A DNA stretch of 64,000 bases from Glycine soja (GCF_004193775.1 NC_041004.1:248001-312000); one strand, 5' to 3'; positions 1-11,436 are shown, counted from the first letter of the stretch. The notes: generated from the letters alone by a model not told the origin. A program made the numbers and translations.

Positions 1-38
1 CCGGTCACCACGCACCACTTATCTTCCGCCGCTGCCAT
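1..38 (-). CDS. 3-beta-hydroxysteroid dehydrogenase/decarboxylase, N-terminal fragment cut by the window edge
   Basis: An ATG on the minus strand at 38-36 opens a frame that runs off the left edge after 12 codons: MAAAEDKWCVVTG. The WCVVTGG start of the Rossmann fold, directly after a short acidic N-terminus, matches my memory of plant 3-beta-HSD/decarboxylases, ER enzymes of sterol C-4 demethylation that oxidise and decarboxylate 4-carboxysterols using NAD. The GC-rich stretch at about 39-240 would be its 5' leader, and the AT-rich DNA beyond it the promoter side. Only 38 bases are visible, so other short-chain dehydrogenases with the same start cannot be excluded. The motif is seen; the family is recalled; the enzyme identity is inferred. 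Confidence 0.55.
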   Translation of the reverse strand, partial: MAAAEDKWCVVT

Positions 39-743
39 ACTCAAAACTCAAACACACACCACGCTCTCACCTGATTCGATTCGAAGAATCGCAGATTCAC
101 ACTAAGGCTGTAGATCTCGCCGCAAACACGCGACCAACGGCGGAGCGACGCGGCGGTGGAGTGACGGAGGAGCGAAGAGAAGCGAAGAGAGAAAATGGAC
201 AAGTGAGAAGGCCAGTGGAGAAGCTTCTCGAAAGGATGATAAAATGAGGCACCAACAAGGAAGAGTTTTGTTTTTCTTTTTCAAAATAAATTGTGACGTT
301 GGAACAAAATTAATCAATTAATTTTACTACTCAATTAAAGGCATCATTATTTTAATCTTAATTATAAAAAAATGAATAAAATAATTTTTCCATCAATTTT
401 TTATATTTGATTTTTTATATGTAATAATTCAAAAAAAAATAATAATTTAATTTAAATCATAATTAAGTAAAAAAATAAAAATTTCTTATAATTTAAACAA
501 AATTATAAATAAGTATCTTAAAAGTAACATGACATTATGAGAATAAAAAAAAAACTTTACATGCTCTTAAAAAACCCAACATGTACGATGATGCCTCACG
601 ACGTTGGCAAGGAGAATATCCAACACAAACAAGGCTTGTGAATTGAGAACTACAGCTTTGATTTAATTCCTTCCACAATAGATCGTGTTTCTCTTTGCAA
701 GAAGAGGATAGTGTTTCTTCTTCTTCTTTGCAACGTTTGACAG
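39..743. other. Leader and upstream region of the left-edge gene, then AT-rich spacer
   Basis: Positions 39-240 are GC-rich and purine-biased, as expected of a 5' leader of the minus-strand gene starting at 38. From 250 to about 560 the sequence is AT-rich with no gene. An 18-base stretch around 704-722 recurs at about 750-768, a small local duplication. Nothing else was recognised. Confidence 0.3.
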
Positions 744-950
744 TTGGGAGAAGAGGATAGTGTTTCTGAGCTGAAAACGAAAGGGAATTATCTTTGCAAC
801 TCGACAGAGTTGAAGCTGGTGGTTTCGAGAACTGGTGCAGTTAACTGTGTAGATGCAGACTCTATTTCGGACCTTGATCTGCTAATGAATTTGTGTGATG
901 AGTTGGAGGAAGGAGACAGTTTGGTTCGATGTCTTAGTGTGATGTTTTAA
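744..950 (+). other. Unrecognised open stretch, possible gene fragment
   Basis: A 68-codon frame without an ATG start ends at TAA 948-950. Its composition looks coding (mixed acidic and hydrophobic residues, including a LLMNLCDELEEGD stretch). No splice structure or family could be recognised. It may be an exon of a decayed gene or chance. It sits in a gene-poor stretch upstream of the RTE LINE. Confidence 0.2.
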
Positions 951-1649
951 AGGCAAATATTATGTCAAGGGAGGTTAAATTCTGATTTTAGAAATTTTTA
1001 AAATCTTGTCGTAAACAAATAAAGTTTTTGTTTGAAAGAAAGATTTTGTAAAATAAATAATAGATTTTTGAAAACACAATCAAAAAAGATTTTACAAAGC
1101 AGAATAAATTTCCAAATATCTAATAGCAAATTCAAAACTTAAGTTAATTAAAGCTGAGAGTAAGTAAGTAAAGATCAGATGCAAGGAGTTATATTAGTTC
1201 GCCTTCACCATTAAGACTATGTTCAATTGTTGACAAATTATCAAGTTTCACCACCTTTTCACAAATTACAAGTATTATGTCACTATCATTTCTAACTCTA
1301 CAAATCAAGCTCTACCCCAAACTTGATCACCACTTAGTATTTTTTGTTTTACCAAACCACAACTAACTATAAACAAATAATAAGATATTTGTTGTTTGTG
1401 TTTGCACAATTTTTAGTTTTTTCTCTTAATATATTCGAAGTGTTTTGTTTTGCTCTTTTTTACAAAATGAACAATGAATGATTGTGTTATATCTTCAAGT
1501 GTTCGTTGTCTCATAATTGTTAGATTTCTTTACTTGTTCTTCATTTGATGATAATGGTTGTTGGAGCACTAAATGTAGGTCCTTTCTCCATGTAGAGAAC
1601 CCACTTTGTTTAGCTTTCCTATTGAACACTTTAGCAGAAATTTACTTCT

Positions 1650-2890
1650 CAATTATGGGAAAGAGTGATCGAACGGAGATTAAGAAAGGAGACTCAAGTT
1701 ACTGAGAATCAATTTGGTTTCATGCCGGGAAGGTCGACCATGGAAGCGATTTATTTATTACGGCGGGTGATGGAGCAATATCGCATGGCCCAACAAGACT
1801 TGCACTTGATTTTTATTGACTTGGAGAAAGCGTATGATAGAGTGCCTAGAGAGATTTTGTGGAAAGCTCTAGAGAAGAAAGGGGTTAGGGTTGCATATAT
1901 TCGAGCTATCCAAGATATGTATGATAGGGTATCGACTAGTGTTAGGACACAGGGTGGAGAGTCAGACGATTTTCCCATCACAATTGGTTTACATCAAGGG
2001 TCAACCCTTAGCCCCTACCTTTTTACCTTAATTCTGGATGTCCTCACGGAACAAATCCAAGAGATAGCGCCGAGATGCATGCTTTTTGCAGATGACATAG
2101 TCCTCCTTGGAGAGTCGAGGGAGGAGTTGAATGAGAGGTTGGAAACTTGGAGACGAGCTCTAGAAACACATGGCTTTCGCCTAAGCAGAAGCAAATCGGA
2201 GTATATGGAATGTAAGTTCAACAAAAGAAGGAGGGTTTCTAACTCAGAGGTGAAAATAGGAGACCATATTATCCCTCAAGTCACACGGTTTAAATATCTT
2301 GGGTCTGTAATACAGGATGATGGGGAAATTGAAGGGGATGTGAATCATCGCATTCAAGCAGGATGGATGAAATGGAGAAAAGCATCGGGGGTGTTATGTG
2401 ATGCAAAGGTACCGATCAAGCTAAAGGGAAAGTTTTATCGGACTGCGGTAAGACCGACGATTTTGTACGGAACAGAATGTTGGGCGGTCAAGAGCCAACA
2501 TGAGAATAAAGTAGGTGTAGCGGAGATGAGGATGTTGCGATGGATGTGTGGTAAGACTCGACAGGATAAAATTAGAAACGAAACTATTAGAGAGAGGGTT
2601 GGAGTAGCGCCTATTGTAGAGAAGATGGTGGAAAATAGACTTAGGTGGTTTGGGCATGTAGAGAGAAGACCGGTAGACTCTATAGTGAGGAGAGTAGACC
2701 AGATGGAGAGAAGACAAACAATTCGAGGCAGAGGAAGACCCAAAAAGACTATAAGAGAGGTTATCAAAAAGGATCTCGAACTTAATGATTTGGATAGAAG
2801 TATGGTACTTGATAGAACATTATGGCGGAAGTTGATCCATGTAGCCGACCCCACCTAGTGGGATAAGGCGTTGTTGTTGTTGTTGTTGTA
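1650..2890 (+). mobile_element. 5'-truncated RTE-type non-LTR retrotransposon (LINE)
   Basis: The open frame runs from about 1650 (LWERVIE) to TAG 2856-2858, with no internal stop over 400 codons. It encodes the reverse transcriptase palm and thumb: FGFMPGRSTMEA, the IDLEKAYDRVPR catalytic block, LHQGSTLSPYLF, and the FADD active-site motif at 2085-2096, followed by the RTE C-terminal region (RLRWFGHVERR). After the stop come a short tail and a TTG microsatellite at 2871-2889, the usual 3' end of RTE elements, which end in short repeats rather than poly(A). The endonuclease and first half of the polymerase are absent, so the copy is dead on arrival through 5' truncation. No clear target-site duplication was found. 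The long frames on the opposite strand are shadows. Confidence 0.9.
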
Positions 2891-3196
2891 TTTGTCAGAA
2901 CAAGTATTCGCAAGAATATACAAAAAAGTTTTTTTTTATAGAAAGAACAATGAATGTTTGCACGCAAGGTTCATGTTTTGTTCTTCATGTTTCCTTTAAC
3001 CTGTAGATGAAAATGCAAATTTCCATTTAATCTTCATTCTCTTTCATTTCTGTCTCTATATTCGTGTGCGGTAATGTAAACAATGAGACAAAAACCATCT
3101 ATGCTAATTGATGTTATGAGAAATTAGTTGGTCCACTCTATGTCCCTTTTCAAACTACCCCTCAAAGCATACAATAAAAAGGTTGTAGTTCCTTAC
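2891..3196. other. Spacer without recognised gene
   Basis: AT-rich sequence between the RTE element and the exon-like fragment. No coding frame, RNA gene or repeat recognised. Confidence 0.3.
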
Positions 3197-3371
3197 CTGT
3201 AGTGTTTGTGACTATTATGTCATCATTTCCTGTCTTTAATATGCCAGGCACATATACTAAAGTGTTGTTACTACCCCGCAGAATTAGAGAGCTTAATAAA
3301 CAGTGTTTATTCTTCTTGGTTTTATCTGTATCCCATAGCCTACACAGCTCTTTCAAATTTCCAAACCATAC
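3197..3371 (-). other. Possible orphan exon, family not recognised
   Basis: On the minus strand a 175-nt open block is bounded by a good acceptor (CACAG before 3371) and a consensus donor (CAG then GTAAGG, 3196-3191). It reads about 58 residues starting VWFGNLKELCRLWDTD and ending near NDDIIVTNTT. Composition and both splice signals suggest a true or recently decayed exon. I do not recognise the family, and no partner exons were found within 3 kb. It may be a gene fragment carried by a transposon or the remnant of a lost gene. Confidence 0.3.
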
Positions 3372-5219
3372 CTGTGGTGAGGCCATACTAAGCCTTTTTA
3401 CGTGTAGTATTGGTTCACTGTTCAGATTTTTCCTGTAGCTAAGTGGATACTTCACATAGATTCTTCCTTCTCTCAGAATGTATGAATCAGTTATGGTTTG
3501 AACTTGGTAGGCACATTGGTTTTAATGTGTTATTTTCAAAATAGGTATTTTAAACCACTACACATGTTAATGAATATGTTGCCTAGATAATCTTAGTCTT
3601 GTAGTTGCTACCTGGCCTTGTGTGTGTGTGCATAGGGGAATGCTAACCAGCTCTTATGGGTTATTTTCAATACAAGTTTTTTAAACCACCGCTTAGAAGG
3701 TTTTTAATGTCAGTTTTTTCAACTATGTAATAAAATCATTCCCCAGTTTGATTTCAAATGACCATCATACGTATGTATTTACATTCCCTTTTCTTATGGC
3801 CTCTTTCATAGTATAATTTGAGGAAGCCCTATATGCAATTTGGCAAAACGAGTTTTAAAATTACTGCTTGATAGTTGATACTTTAATGTAGTATATTCGA
3901 TTCTTGTGTCCTTGTAAATACCCGTTTTGGTACATCAGAAAAGAAAACGGAAGAGAAAAAAGAAACCAATAACAGGATCTACTTTAAGAAAGAGTAGTAG
4001 AAGAGAAGACTAATATTTTTTAAAATGTTAACATTATCTATTAAAAAAGGTTGGATTTCCTTTTATTTATTTTTTATTTATTGAGTTGGATTGTATATAT
4101 ATTTATGTGTTTATATAAGCATATCTTGGCAAGTGGGTGGGTATTCCTTTTGCACACTTAATGTCCGAAGAAAGATACGAAATTATGCTTGTACCAGTAG
4201 TTGTTGGGTACAATAGATTAATAAGGAGTTATTCTTATACAACTCGCACGTAGTGTGGTCGATCGCATATTTGAATTTAAATTAATGGTTTGAATATATT
4301 TTTAATATTTGTAATTTAATGTTTTTTTTTTATTTTTCATTCTTCTAATTTTTTCTAGTTTTTATAAATTATTTTTTTTATTTTCAGTTACTTTAGTTAA
4401 CGTTTTAAATAATAAAAAAATTATTTAAAACATACGTTTTAAATAATAAAAAAATTATTTAAAACATTATAAGAATGAAAAATAAAATAAACATAATTTA
4501 TAAAGACTAAAAATAAAAAAAAATAGTTTTACATGTATGGAAAATAAAAAATAATAAGAACTAAAAATAAAAAATAATTATATTGCAAAGCTAAAAAAAT
4601 ATGTAAGTTTAAATTAAATTTATAATTTGTAAGAGAATATTGATTAATGGAATGAAATGATCTTAATCGAATTGTTTATCAACTGTAAAATTTCTGAATA
4701 AGAAAAGGTTAATACATATTTAATCGTATAGGTTTACACGATAAGTGTGGATCATCATCCGACCACACATGTAATGAATTTTATCATAATCATAAATCAT
4801 GCCCTCAAATAATTATGTTTAACTCTCGTGCTTTGAATCAGCCAAAATTAATTAAACCAAATTATTGAACAAGTGATTTAATCGCTACAACTTAAATTAA
4901 CCTTTTCCAAGTTAATATTCTTTACTACTCTCACTGTCCATCGGCATATAAGAAAAACAAAATTCTACAAATAATCGTCATGTTAGTTTTGAATGTACCA
5001 ATATTTTTTTTCTAATATTTTTTTATAATATTAATGATATGAGTTATAAAAATTAAAATGAATTAATAATGATAAAGTTAATTTTATAAAATTATTATTT
5101 TCTTTCATTATTTATTAATTTTTGTTGTTGTAATACAACCCAAGAGTAACAACTAATAAAAAAACTTGGTGTAAAAAATTCAACTTCAATATAAAAAAAA
5201 GTAAATGATTGATTGATAC
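3372..5219. repeat. AT-rich intergenic DNA with a fold-back (MITE-like) segment at 4278-4621
   Basis: The ends near 4278 and 4621 are imperfect inverted repeats built on TTTAAATTAA-like sequence. Inside, a 34-bp palindromic unit is repeated twice in tandem (about 4404-4471). This fits a decayed MITE. The rest of the interval is AT-rich with no recognised gene. Confidence 0.35.
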
Positions 5220-5399
5220 CTGCTGAGTGTTGAAATCATTATTGGCAATTGTGAAACTTTGTGTTATATGAATGTCATCTTCCTCCAAACTCATTATGAT
5301 TGCCATGCACCTCTTGTGAATCAATTCTCTTATTTTCTTTTTCCTGATGAAAGCAAGGTAAGGGAGAATGAATTTCTTCCTAGTTATGCCTTGGTCCAA
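5220..5399 (-). other. Possible orphan exon, family not recognised
   Basis: A minus-strand open block reads about 60 residues starting DQGITRKKFILPYLAF and passing through RCMAIIMSLEEDDIHITQ. It ends at a plausible donor (CAG then GTATC at 5219-5215). Beyond the donor the frame turns into low-complexity leucine/asparagine coding, as an intron would. I do not recognise a family. It lies just upstream, in plus-strand coordinates, of the tRNA-Thr gene. Confidence 0.2.
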
Positions 5400-5482
5400 A
5401 AACTACAAAAATGCTTGTATATTTAATTTTTTTTAAAGCAAATTTAAACAGAAGCACAAAACAATTGATTAAATAATGTAAT

Positions 5483-5486
5483 AAAA
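5483..5486 (-). terminator. RNA polymerase III terminator of tRNA-Thr
   Basis: A run of four T on the minus strand begins eight nucleotides past the tRNA 3' end, which is sufficient for Pol III termination. Confidence 0.6.
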
Positions 5487-5494
5487 TGAATGTT

Positions 5495-5568
5495 TGCTTT
5501 CATTGAGAGTCGAACTCAAGACCTCCCGCTTACTAAACGGGTGCTCTAACCAACTGAGCTATGAAAGC
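5495..5568 (-). tRNA. tRNA-Thr (anticodon AGT)
   Basis: The reverse strand from 5568 to 5495 folds as a complete 74-nt tRNA. It has a 7-bp acceptor stem (GCTTTCA with TGAAAGC), a D-arm with the A box TAGCTCAGTTGG, an anticodon stem CCCGT/GCGGG around loop TTAGTAA, and a T-arm with the B box GTTCGACTC. The discriminator base is A. Anticodon AGT reads ACU threonine codons after A34-to-inosine editing. There is no intron. CCA is not encoded, as normal for a nuclear plant tRNA gene. Confidence 0.93.
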
Positions 5569-6258
5569 AATTACTGTAATGGAAAATGTTGTTATTTTAT
5601 TTGTTCATTTTAAACCTTTGAAGTGTTACTTTATTAGGTTCATCGGTTACGTGGTTTTCATTGCATGTAAGTAACATATAATAATATGCTTGCCAACAGA
5701 AATATTTATGTGAAGGATCATTTTAAATATATTGAAATAGTTATAGATCATTCTAAATCTTTTAAAAGATGAAGTTCTCTAAATAAAAAAAAAAAAGATG
5801 AAGTACTATTAAAATAATTATTTTAATCAAGATAATGAATTAAAATTAACTTTTTAAAAGATGTAGAAATAAATTGAAGAAAAAAAATATAGAACTGAGT
5901 ATAAGGTATTCGAAAGAGTTGTAATTTTATTAAAAAAATAAAACTATTCTAGGATGAATTTGTCAATTCTCAGTGTGTGTTATTAAATTCGAAAAGAAAT
6001 TAAAAATAAATAATTTATTTTATTACCTTCTAACGTAAATGCTTATCATACATGTTTAAAAATATATTATCCATTTCCCTAAAAAAAAAATATCATCCAT
6101 TGAGCAGGTGAATTAATTAACATACAATTATTTTAACTTAATTAATAATCTTAAATTTGATTTCACTAGAGATATTTTTATTGGAGAATAATTATGATCT
6201 ATATCAAAATTATTATTATTCTTTAAAATTAAAATAAATATTAATTAATTAATTTAAA

Positions 6259-6328
<70 letters not shown>

Positions 6329-6661
6329 CCTGTATATTTGCAGAAATTAAGATTCTTAGTCGTGATAAAAATTAAAAAATGATATCTTTTCTTCTTTTTA
6401 ATTTTCAAATTAATTTTCTCTTTTTTTCTGAGTTTTTGTGTGGATAAAACCCTAAGATATTTCCCCCACTGGGGTTTATCATCACGACACGACACCAGTG
6501 CTGCTCTTCTGCTTCATCCTTAGACCGGAGCTTTGAGTCTCAGTCTCTTCTTCTGTGTTGTTTGCAAAACATGTTTTCTTTTTTGTTTACCTGAGTGAAG
6601 GAAGACATAGACATACCTAGTTGTTATTGCTGTTTTTTGTTGTTATTGTTATTGAATTTAG
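5569..6661. repeat. Intergenic DNA with a (TA)n microsatellite at 6263-6325 and the WTF1 upstream region
   Basis: AT-rich spacer. The pure TA tract at 6263-6325 is 63 bp long. The stretch 6480-6661 is less AT-rich and pyrimidine-rich and is probably promoter and leader of the gene starting at 6662. No other gene was recognised. Confidence 0.6.
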
Positions 6662-8182
6662 ATGGAGCCTTCACTCCTACTTTCTTCACCTTCATCATCC
6701 ACCCCTTTACCCTTCTTCCTCTCAAACACACTTCCTTTCCATTCAAAACCCAAACTTTCCACCAAGTTCAATTGCACCCTCCAAAAGTCCCATTTTTGGG
6801 GCTCAAATTTGAGTTGGGTCCCATCACAATCACACCATGGAAGACCAAAATTGGATGCAGTGAGGCCAATAATAACAGCAGCGGTGAAGAGAAGGAAAGA
6901 GCTTCCCTTTGACAACGTTATCCAGAGGGACAAGAAGCTCAAATTCGTGCTCAAGGTAAGGAACATTCTAGTGACTCAACCAGATAGGGTTATGTCTCTT
7001 AAGACCCTTGGTAAGTTCAAAAGGGATTTGGGTCTTGACAAAAAGAGGAGACTTATTGCCGTGTTGAAGAAATTCCCAGCAGTGTTTCAGATTATGGAAG
7101 AAGGGGTTTTCTCCCTGAAATTCAAAATGACCCCTGAAGCCGAAAGGCTCTATTTTGAGGAAACGAGGGTTAGGAATGAGATGGAAGAGTTGGTGGTTGT
7201 GAAGCTTAGGAAGTTGTTGATGATGTCACTAGAAAAACGGATTTTGTTGGAGAAAATTGCACATCTCAAGACAGATTTAGGTCTCCCGCAAGAGTTTCGT
7301 GACACCGTTTGTCATAGGTATCCTCAGTACTTCAAAGTGGTTGCAACTCAGCGTGGTCCTGCTTTGGAGTTGACTCATTGGGACCCTGAGCTTGCGGTTT
7401 CAGCGGCTGAGCTAGCAGCGGAGGAGAACCGCATTAGGGAAATGGAGGAGCAGAATTTGATCATAGACAGGCCTCCCAAGTTCAATAGGGTGAAGCTTCC
7501 CAAGGGTCTTAATCTTTCCAAGGGTGAGATGAGGAAGATTATGCAATTCAGAGACTTGCCTTATTTTTCGCCTTACTCGGATTTCTCAGGGCTGAGGCCG
7601 GGGTCACGGGAGAAGGAGAAGCATGCTTGCGGAGTTGTTCACGAGATTTTGAGTCTCACGCTTGAGAAGCGAACACTGGTTGATCACTTTACGCATTTTC
7701 GAGAGGAGTTCAGATTCTCTCAGCAGCTGAGGGGGATGCTGATAAGGCATCCTGATATGTTTTATGTCTCTCTTAAAGGAGATAGGGATTCTGTGTTTCT
7801 GAGAGAAGGTTATCGGGATTCTCAGTTGGTGGAGAAGGATCGATTGTTGCTTATAAAGGAAAAGCTTCGCACCCTGGTTAATGTTCCACGGTTTCCCAAG
7901 GGACCTGCACGCAGGATAGTTGAAGATAGCATGAGAGAAAGCGATGGCAGAGAAGATGAAAGTGGCCAAGAGGAAGAAGAATGGTCAGAAGATGTTGATA
8001 ATTTATTGAGTGATGATGACTGGAGTGATGAAGATGATGATGATTTGCCGCCAGATTTTGATGAGGATGGTGAACTATTGGAAATTGGACAAGGAAAGAC
8101 TATTAAACAAGACTCAAGACAGAATGATGAAATGGTCCTTCTTCCTGTATTTGCAGATGGTCGTCCTAGAGAACAATGGTGA
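6662..8182 (+). CDS. WTF1: PORR-domain chloroplast intron-splicing factor (WHAT'S THIS FACTOR 1)
   Basis: A single-exon gene of 506 codons. Residues 1 to about 72 are rich in Ser, Pro and Thr and poor in acidic residues, as in a chloroplast transit peptide. The plant organelle RNA recognition (PORR) region starts at VKRRKELPFDNV (residues 75-86) and runs to about 420. It includes the conserved stretches FKRDLGLDKKRRLI, LELTHWDPELAVSAAE, CGVVHEILSLTLEKRT and RHPDMFYVSLKGDRDS. Residues about 425-485 form a strongly acidic tail. Maize WTF1 binds group II introns in the chloroplast and acts with RNC1 to promote their splicing; the same role is inferred here. The ATG at 6662 is chosen because the transit peptide starts there and the following frame is uninterrupted. 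Stop TGA 8180-8182. Confidence 0.9.
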   Translation: MEPSLLLSSPSSSTPLPFFLSNTLPFHSKPKLSTKFNCTLQKSHFWGSNLSWVPSQSHHGRPKLDAVRPIITAAVKRRKELPFDNVIQRDKKLKFVLKVRNILVTQPDRVMSLKTLGKFKRDLGLDKKRRLIAVLKKFPAVFQIMEEGVFSLKFKMTPEAERLYFEETRVRNEMEELVVVKLRKLLMMSLEKRILLEKIAHLKTDLGLPQEFRDTVCHRYPQYFKVVATQRGPALELTHWDPELAVSAAELAAEENRIREMEEQNLIIDRPPKFNRVKLPKGLNLSKGEMRKIMQFRDLPYFSPYSDFSGLRPGSREKEKHACGVVHEILSLTLEKRTLVDHFTHFREEFRFSQQLRGMLIRHPDMFYVSLKGDRDSVFLREGYRDSQLVEKDRLLLIKEKLRTLVNVPRFPKGPARRIVEDSMRESDGREDESGQEEEEWSEDVDNLLSDDDWSDEDDDDLPPDFDEDGELLEIGQGKTIKQDSRQNDEMVLLPVFADGRPREQW

Positions 8183-8842
8183 TCTTCACAAGAGACTTAA
8201 AGATTGGAGCTTATCATACAAAAGAGCATCTGGCTTCAAATTTGATTTTGTACTGGCTGATTTGTGATAGGTGCTTTACACAATGCTTGTTGAATTCAAC
8301 TTCTTTATTTTGACTCGTTTGATCCTCTTTTGAAGGTTGTGATAATATTTGCATAGAAGGTTGAATTTCAATTGCAAGCACTGCAGATTAACAAGTAACT
8401 GAAATACATTTCTTGGCCTTAGTTAAGAAGTCCCTTCCTGATTACTTTAGAGTGCAAAATACGGTAATCAATGATCCCTCATCATGATAGTTTTCATTTA
8501 CTGCTCAGCCTAAATCTAGTTCTTTCAATTCAGCACAACAGGCAGGGTGCTTGCAATTGGAACAGAATTTGGCTCCTTAGGGAAATACAATCCAAAGGAT
8601 GAAAGCTTAAATCAAAGCAGTTCTTGAAACCCCATCTGTTAACTCCATTATGTTACAATGAAAGTTACATAAGCACAACAAAAATTACATTATTGGCTGG
8701 CCTTTAACTAGATTGTATTCATTAACCTGTAAATGGGTTTCCAAAACGGAAGCAAAACGATAAATTTTTAACACATTAGTGAGCTTAACTTAAAGCATAC
8801 AAACATTCTCAAGCAAAGTACTGATTTCAACTTTTGCCTCTT
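8183..8842. other. 3' flank of WTF1, no gene recognised
   Basis: Contains the presumed 3' UTR of WTF1 (up to about 8350) and spacer. No coding frame or RNA gene recognised. Confidence 0.3.
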
Positions 8843-8998
8843 TTAGGTCTTTTCAGTTTTTTTTTTTTTTTTTGGTATTTCTTCCAAATCTGCTATCATT
8901 GAGGTAAAGCCTTGTGCTTCTTCATGAAGTTTGTCAGGTAAATCAGATAACACAGCCTCTTGCTTGGTGAAGGCTATTATTTGGGCAGAAACCAAATC
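8843..8998 (-). other. Possible terminal exon or gene fragment with poly-lysine tail, not recognised
   Basis: The minus strand reads about 46 residues in an open, coding-like frame (EDLVSAQIIAFTKQEAVL, then a PDKLHEEAQGF stretch). A run of 17 A then encodes lysines, and a TAA follows at 8845-8843. An AG that could be an acceptor lies at the upstream edge. The product looks helical and charged. No family is recognised and no upstream exon was found, so this may be the last exon of a decayed gene convergent with WTF1. Homopolymer length decides which stop is used. Confidence 0.25.
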
Positions 8999-10042
8999 CT
9001 CTTACAATTATGTATTCATTTTATCTTCTAAATGTGTGATATGAATACATTTATAATTTAAAATGTTCACTATTTCTTTTATTCACTCCTTCCATTTTGT
9101 TCAGTTTCTAGGGTATTATGATAGTGACTTAAAAAATATACTTGGATATGTTTTGGTTTGTTTTATCATCCTAAAAACAGCCACACAATGAACAGATCCT
9201 CCAGAAGATAAATTTGTTGTTAGAACCTTTAATAATTGAATTCTTCTGCTTCACTTTGTTCTTCTGGTGTGCACGTCCGTTAATTCTCTTAAAAGAAGAT
9301 AACACATATTCTAACATTCGAAGCTGAAAAAAAAGCTCGTTAGTTATCATAGTGATAAGCTTAGCGGAGGTCTGTTTTATCCAAATTATTTCACCTTCTT
9401 TCATCTGCTGTCACCAAATAACTTGTTTTGATACATGGAATTTTTTACTTGATACTTGAATCTATATATGTTCCATTTGTAGTAAATGCATTGATAGACA
9501 TAAAAAATACTTGGGTAGTTGGATCGATTCTATTGATAATCTCAGGAAATGAAATAAGGGTGATTAATGTACTCGACATTGGACTGAACTACTGAAGTTT
9601 GGTGTTTTGACATTAATTAAGCAACAATGAAGACTAAGATTATCTAGGGTTCTATTTTGTTGAAAAATTTATTTGATTGGTCCGTAAATAAGTTTTATTT
9701 TTTAGTAATTTTTAGTGTTGTTTTAAACATTACTTAAACTAATATGTTTTAAACATTAGCCTTTAACTTTTAGTTTTTTATATTTTTTTTATTTTATTAT
9801 ATTTTTTTCATTTTATATTTTTTAGCTATTTTATTGTTAGTCATATCAAACACTTATAATTTTATAAACTAACTTTTTAACACTTTTTAAATGATCACCT
9901 TTCAATTAGTTAATTTCTTTACTTTCAGTTAACTTTTTAGTTTTTAGTTAAATTTTAGCCTAACTTAACTATTATTTTCTTGCTCTTTATTTTTTTATAT
10001 TTAAATGTACGTATGACATTAAGAAACAAGGAAAACTAACAT
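8999..10042. other. AT-rich spacer
   Basis: No gene recognised. The 25-base stretch around 9472 recurs near 15245, suggesting a dispersed remnant repeat. Confidence 0.25.
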
Positions 10043-10472
10043 ATGAATGGATTAATTAATCTTATTTGTGCTTTTCTCTTGCTCTTTTTTTGTATAATTG
10101 TCATATATATTTCTTGTATAGTATTCAATTTCCTTTTGCTTTCCCATTTCGCATCTTGCACATATAAAATTATCTTGTATAGTTTTCTAGTATTATATAT
10201 ATATATTTGTTTGATTCTTTTGCATGATATCATGAATAATTTTCTCACATTCACTGTTTTATCGCTCGGTCTAATTTTGAATAAGCAAAAGAATATTCAA
10301 TATAAGAAAATTAAATTTTCAAAATTTTTATTTCATTAAACATTTTTTAATTAAGAGGATACTAGATTCATGTGACTTTTTTATATTAAACTTGATCGTC
10401 CATATGTTATTATATGATTCATATTTAAATTTTTTATTCTTATGTAAAATATTTCATCTCATAGAATATGTG

Positions 10473-10527
<55 letters not shown>

Positions 10528-10909
10528 TTGTATAGTTACCTCTTGCTTTCCCATTTCCCTATCTTGCATATATAAAATTATCGTGTATAGTTGTCTAGTA
10601 TTATACATATATATTTGCTTGATTCTTCGATCTGCATGATATCATGCATACTTTTCTTGTATGATATCATGAATAATTTTTTTGCATCCACCATTTTATT
10701 GCTTGGTCTAGTTTTGAATAAGCAAATGAATATTCAATATAAGAAAATTAAGTTTTGAAATTTCTATTCCATTAAACATTTTTTAATTAAGAGGATATCA
10801 TACAGCATATGAATTTTTTATATTAAACTTCATCGTCTATATATGATTATATGGTCCAAATTTAATTTTCTTATTCTTATGTAAAATATTTCATCTCATA
10901 AAATATGTG

Positions 10910-10961
<52 letters not shown>

Positions 10962-11084
10962 GTTGTATAGATATATTGAATAGTTTTCTTATATAATTGT
11001 CTTATATATTTCTTGTATTCAATTTCTTTTGCTTTCCCATTTCCCCATCTTGCATATATAAAATTATCTTGTACAATTTTCTAG

Positions 11085-11155
<71 letters not shown>

Positions 11156-11315
11156 TGATGAATACTTTTCTTGTTCACATCATGAATAAACATTCATCAT
11201 TTTATCCCTCGGTCTATTTTTTATAAGCAAAGAAATATTCAATATAATAAAATTAAGTTTTGAAAATTTCATTCTATTCCATTAAATATTTTTTTAATGA
11301 AGAGGATATGATAGA
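10043..11315 (+). repeat. About three tandem copies of a 410-490 bp repeat, each with a (TA)n tract
   Basis: The landmark GCTTTCCCAT recurs at 10138, 10545 and 11031. Around it the same order of motifs repeats: TATAAAATTATC, a GATATCATGAATAA-like stretch, AATATTCAATATAA, then TTTAATTAAGAGGATA. TA microsatellites sit at about 10482-10520, 10912-10956 and 11089-11150, and copies differ mainly by TA-tract length. The array ends about 120 bp before the LRK1 start codon, so it lies in that gene's promoter. Confidence 0.85.
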
Positions 11316-11436
11316 GTCATGCATGTCCATTGACCTCGTCTTCAACGCCCCTTCCCTTGGTTTTCATTACTTTATTTATGTTTCTTCATTTTAAATACAA
11401 CTCACATCACCATAGAGCATATCATAGCATGCCAAC

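Noticed and set aside
2421..2854. Two long open frames antisense to the RTE reverse transcriptase
   Set aside because: They mirror the codon pattern of the plus-strand polymerase frame and have no recognisable domain.
2871..2905. Target-site duplication for the RTE element
   Set aside because: Compared the sequence after the TTG tail with that before 1650; only chance matches of 5-6 bases were found.
6262..6495. Minus-strand frame ending in an Ile-Tyr repeat
   Set aside because: The repeat is just the (TA)n microsatellite read in frame; no start context or homology.
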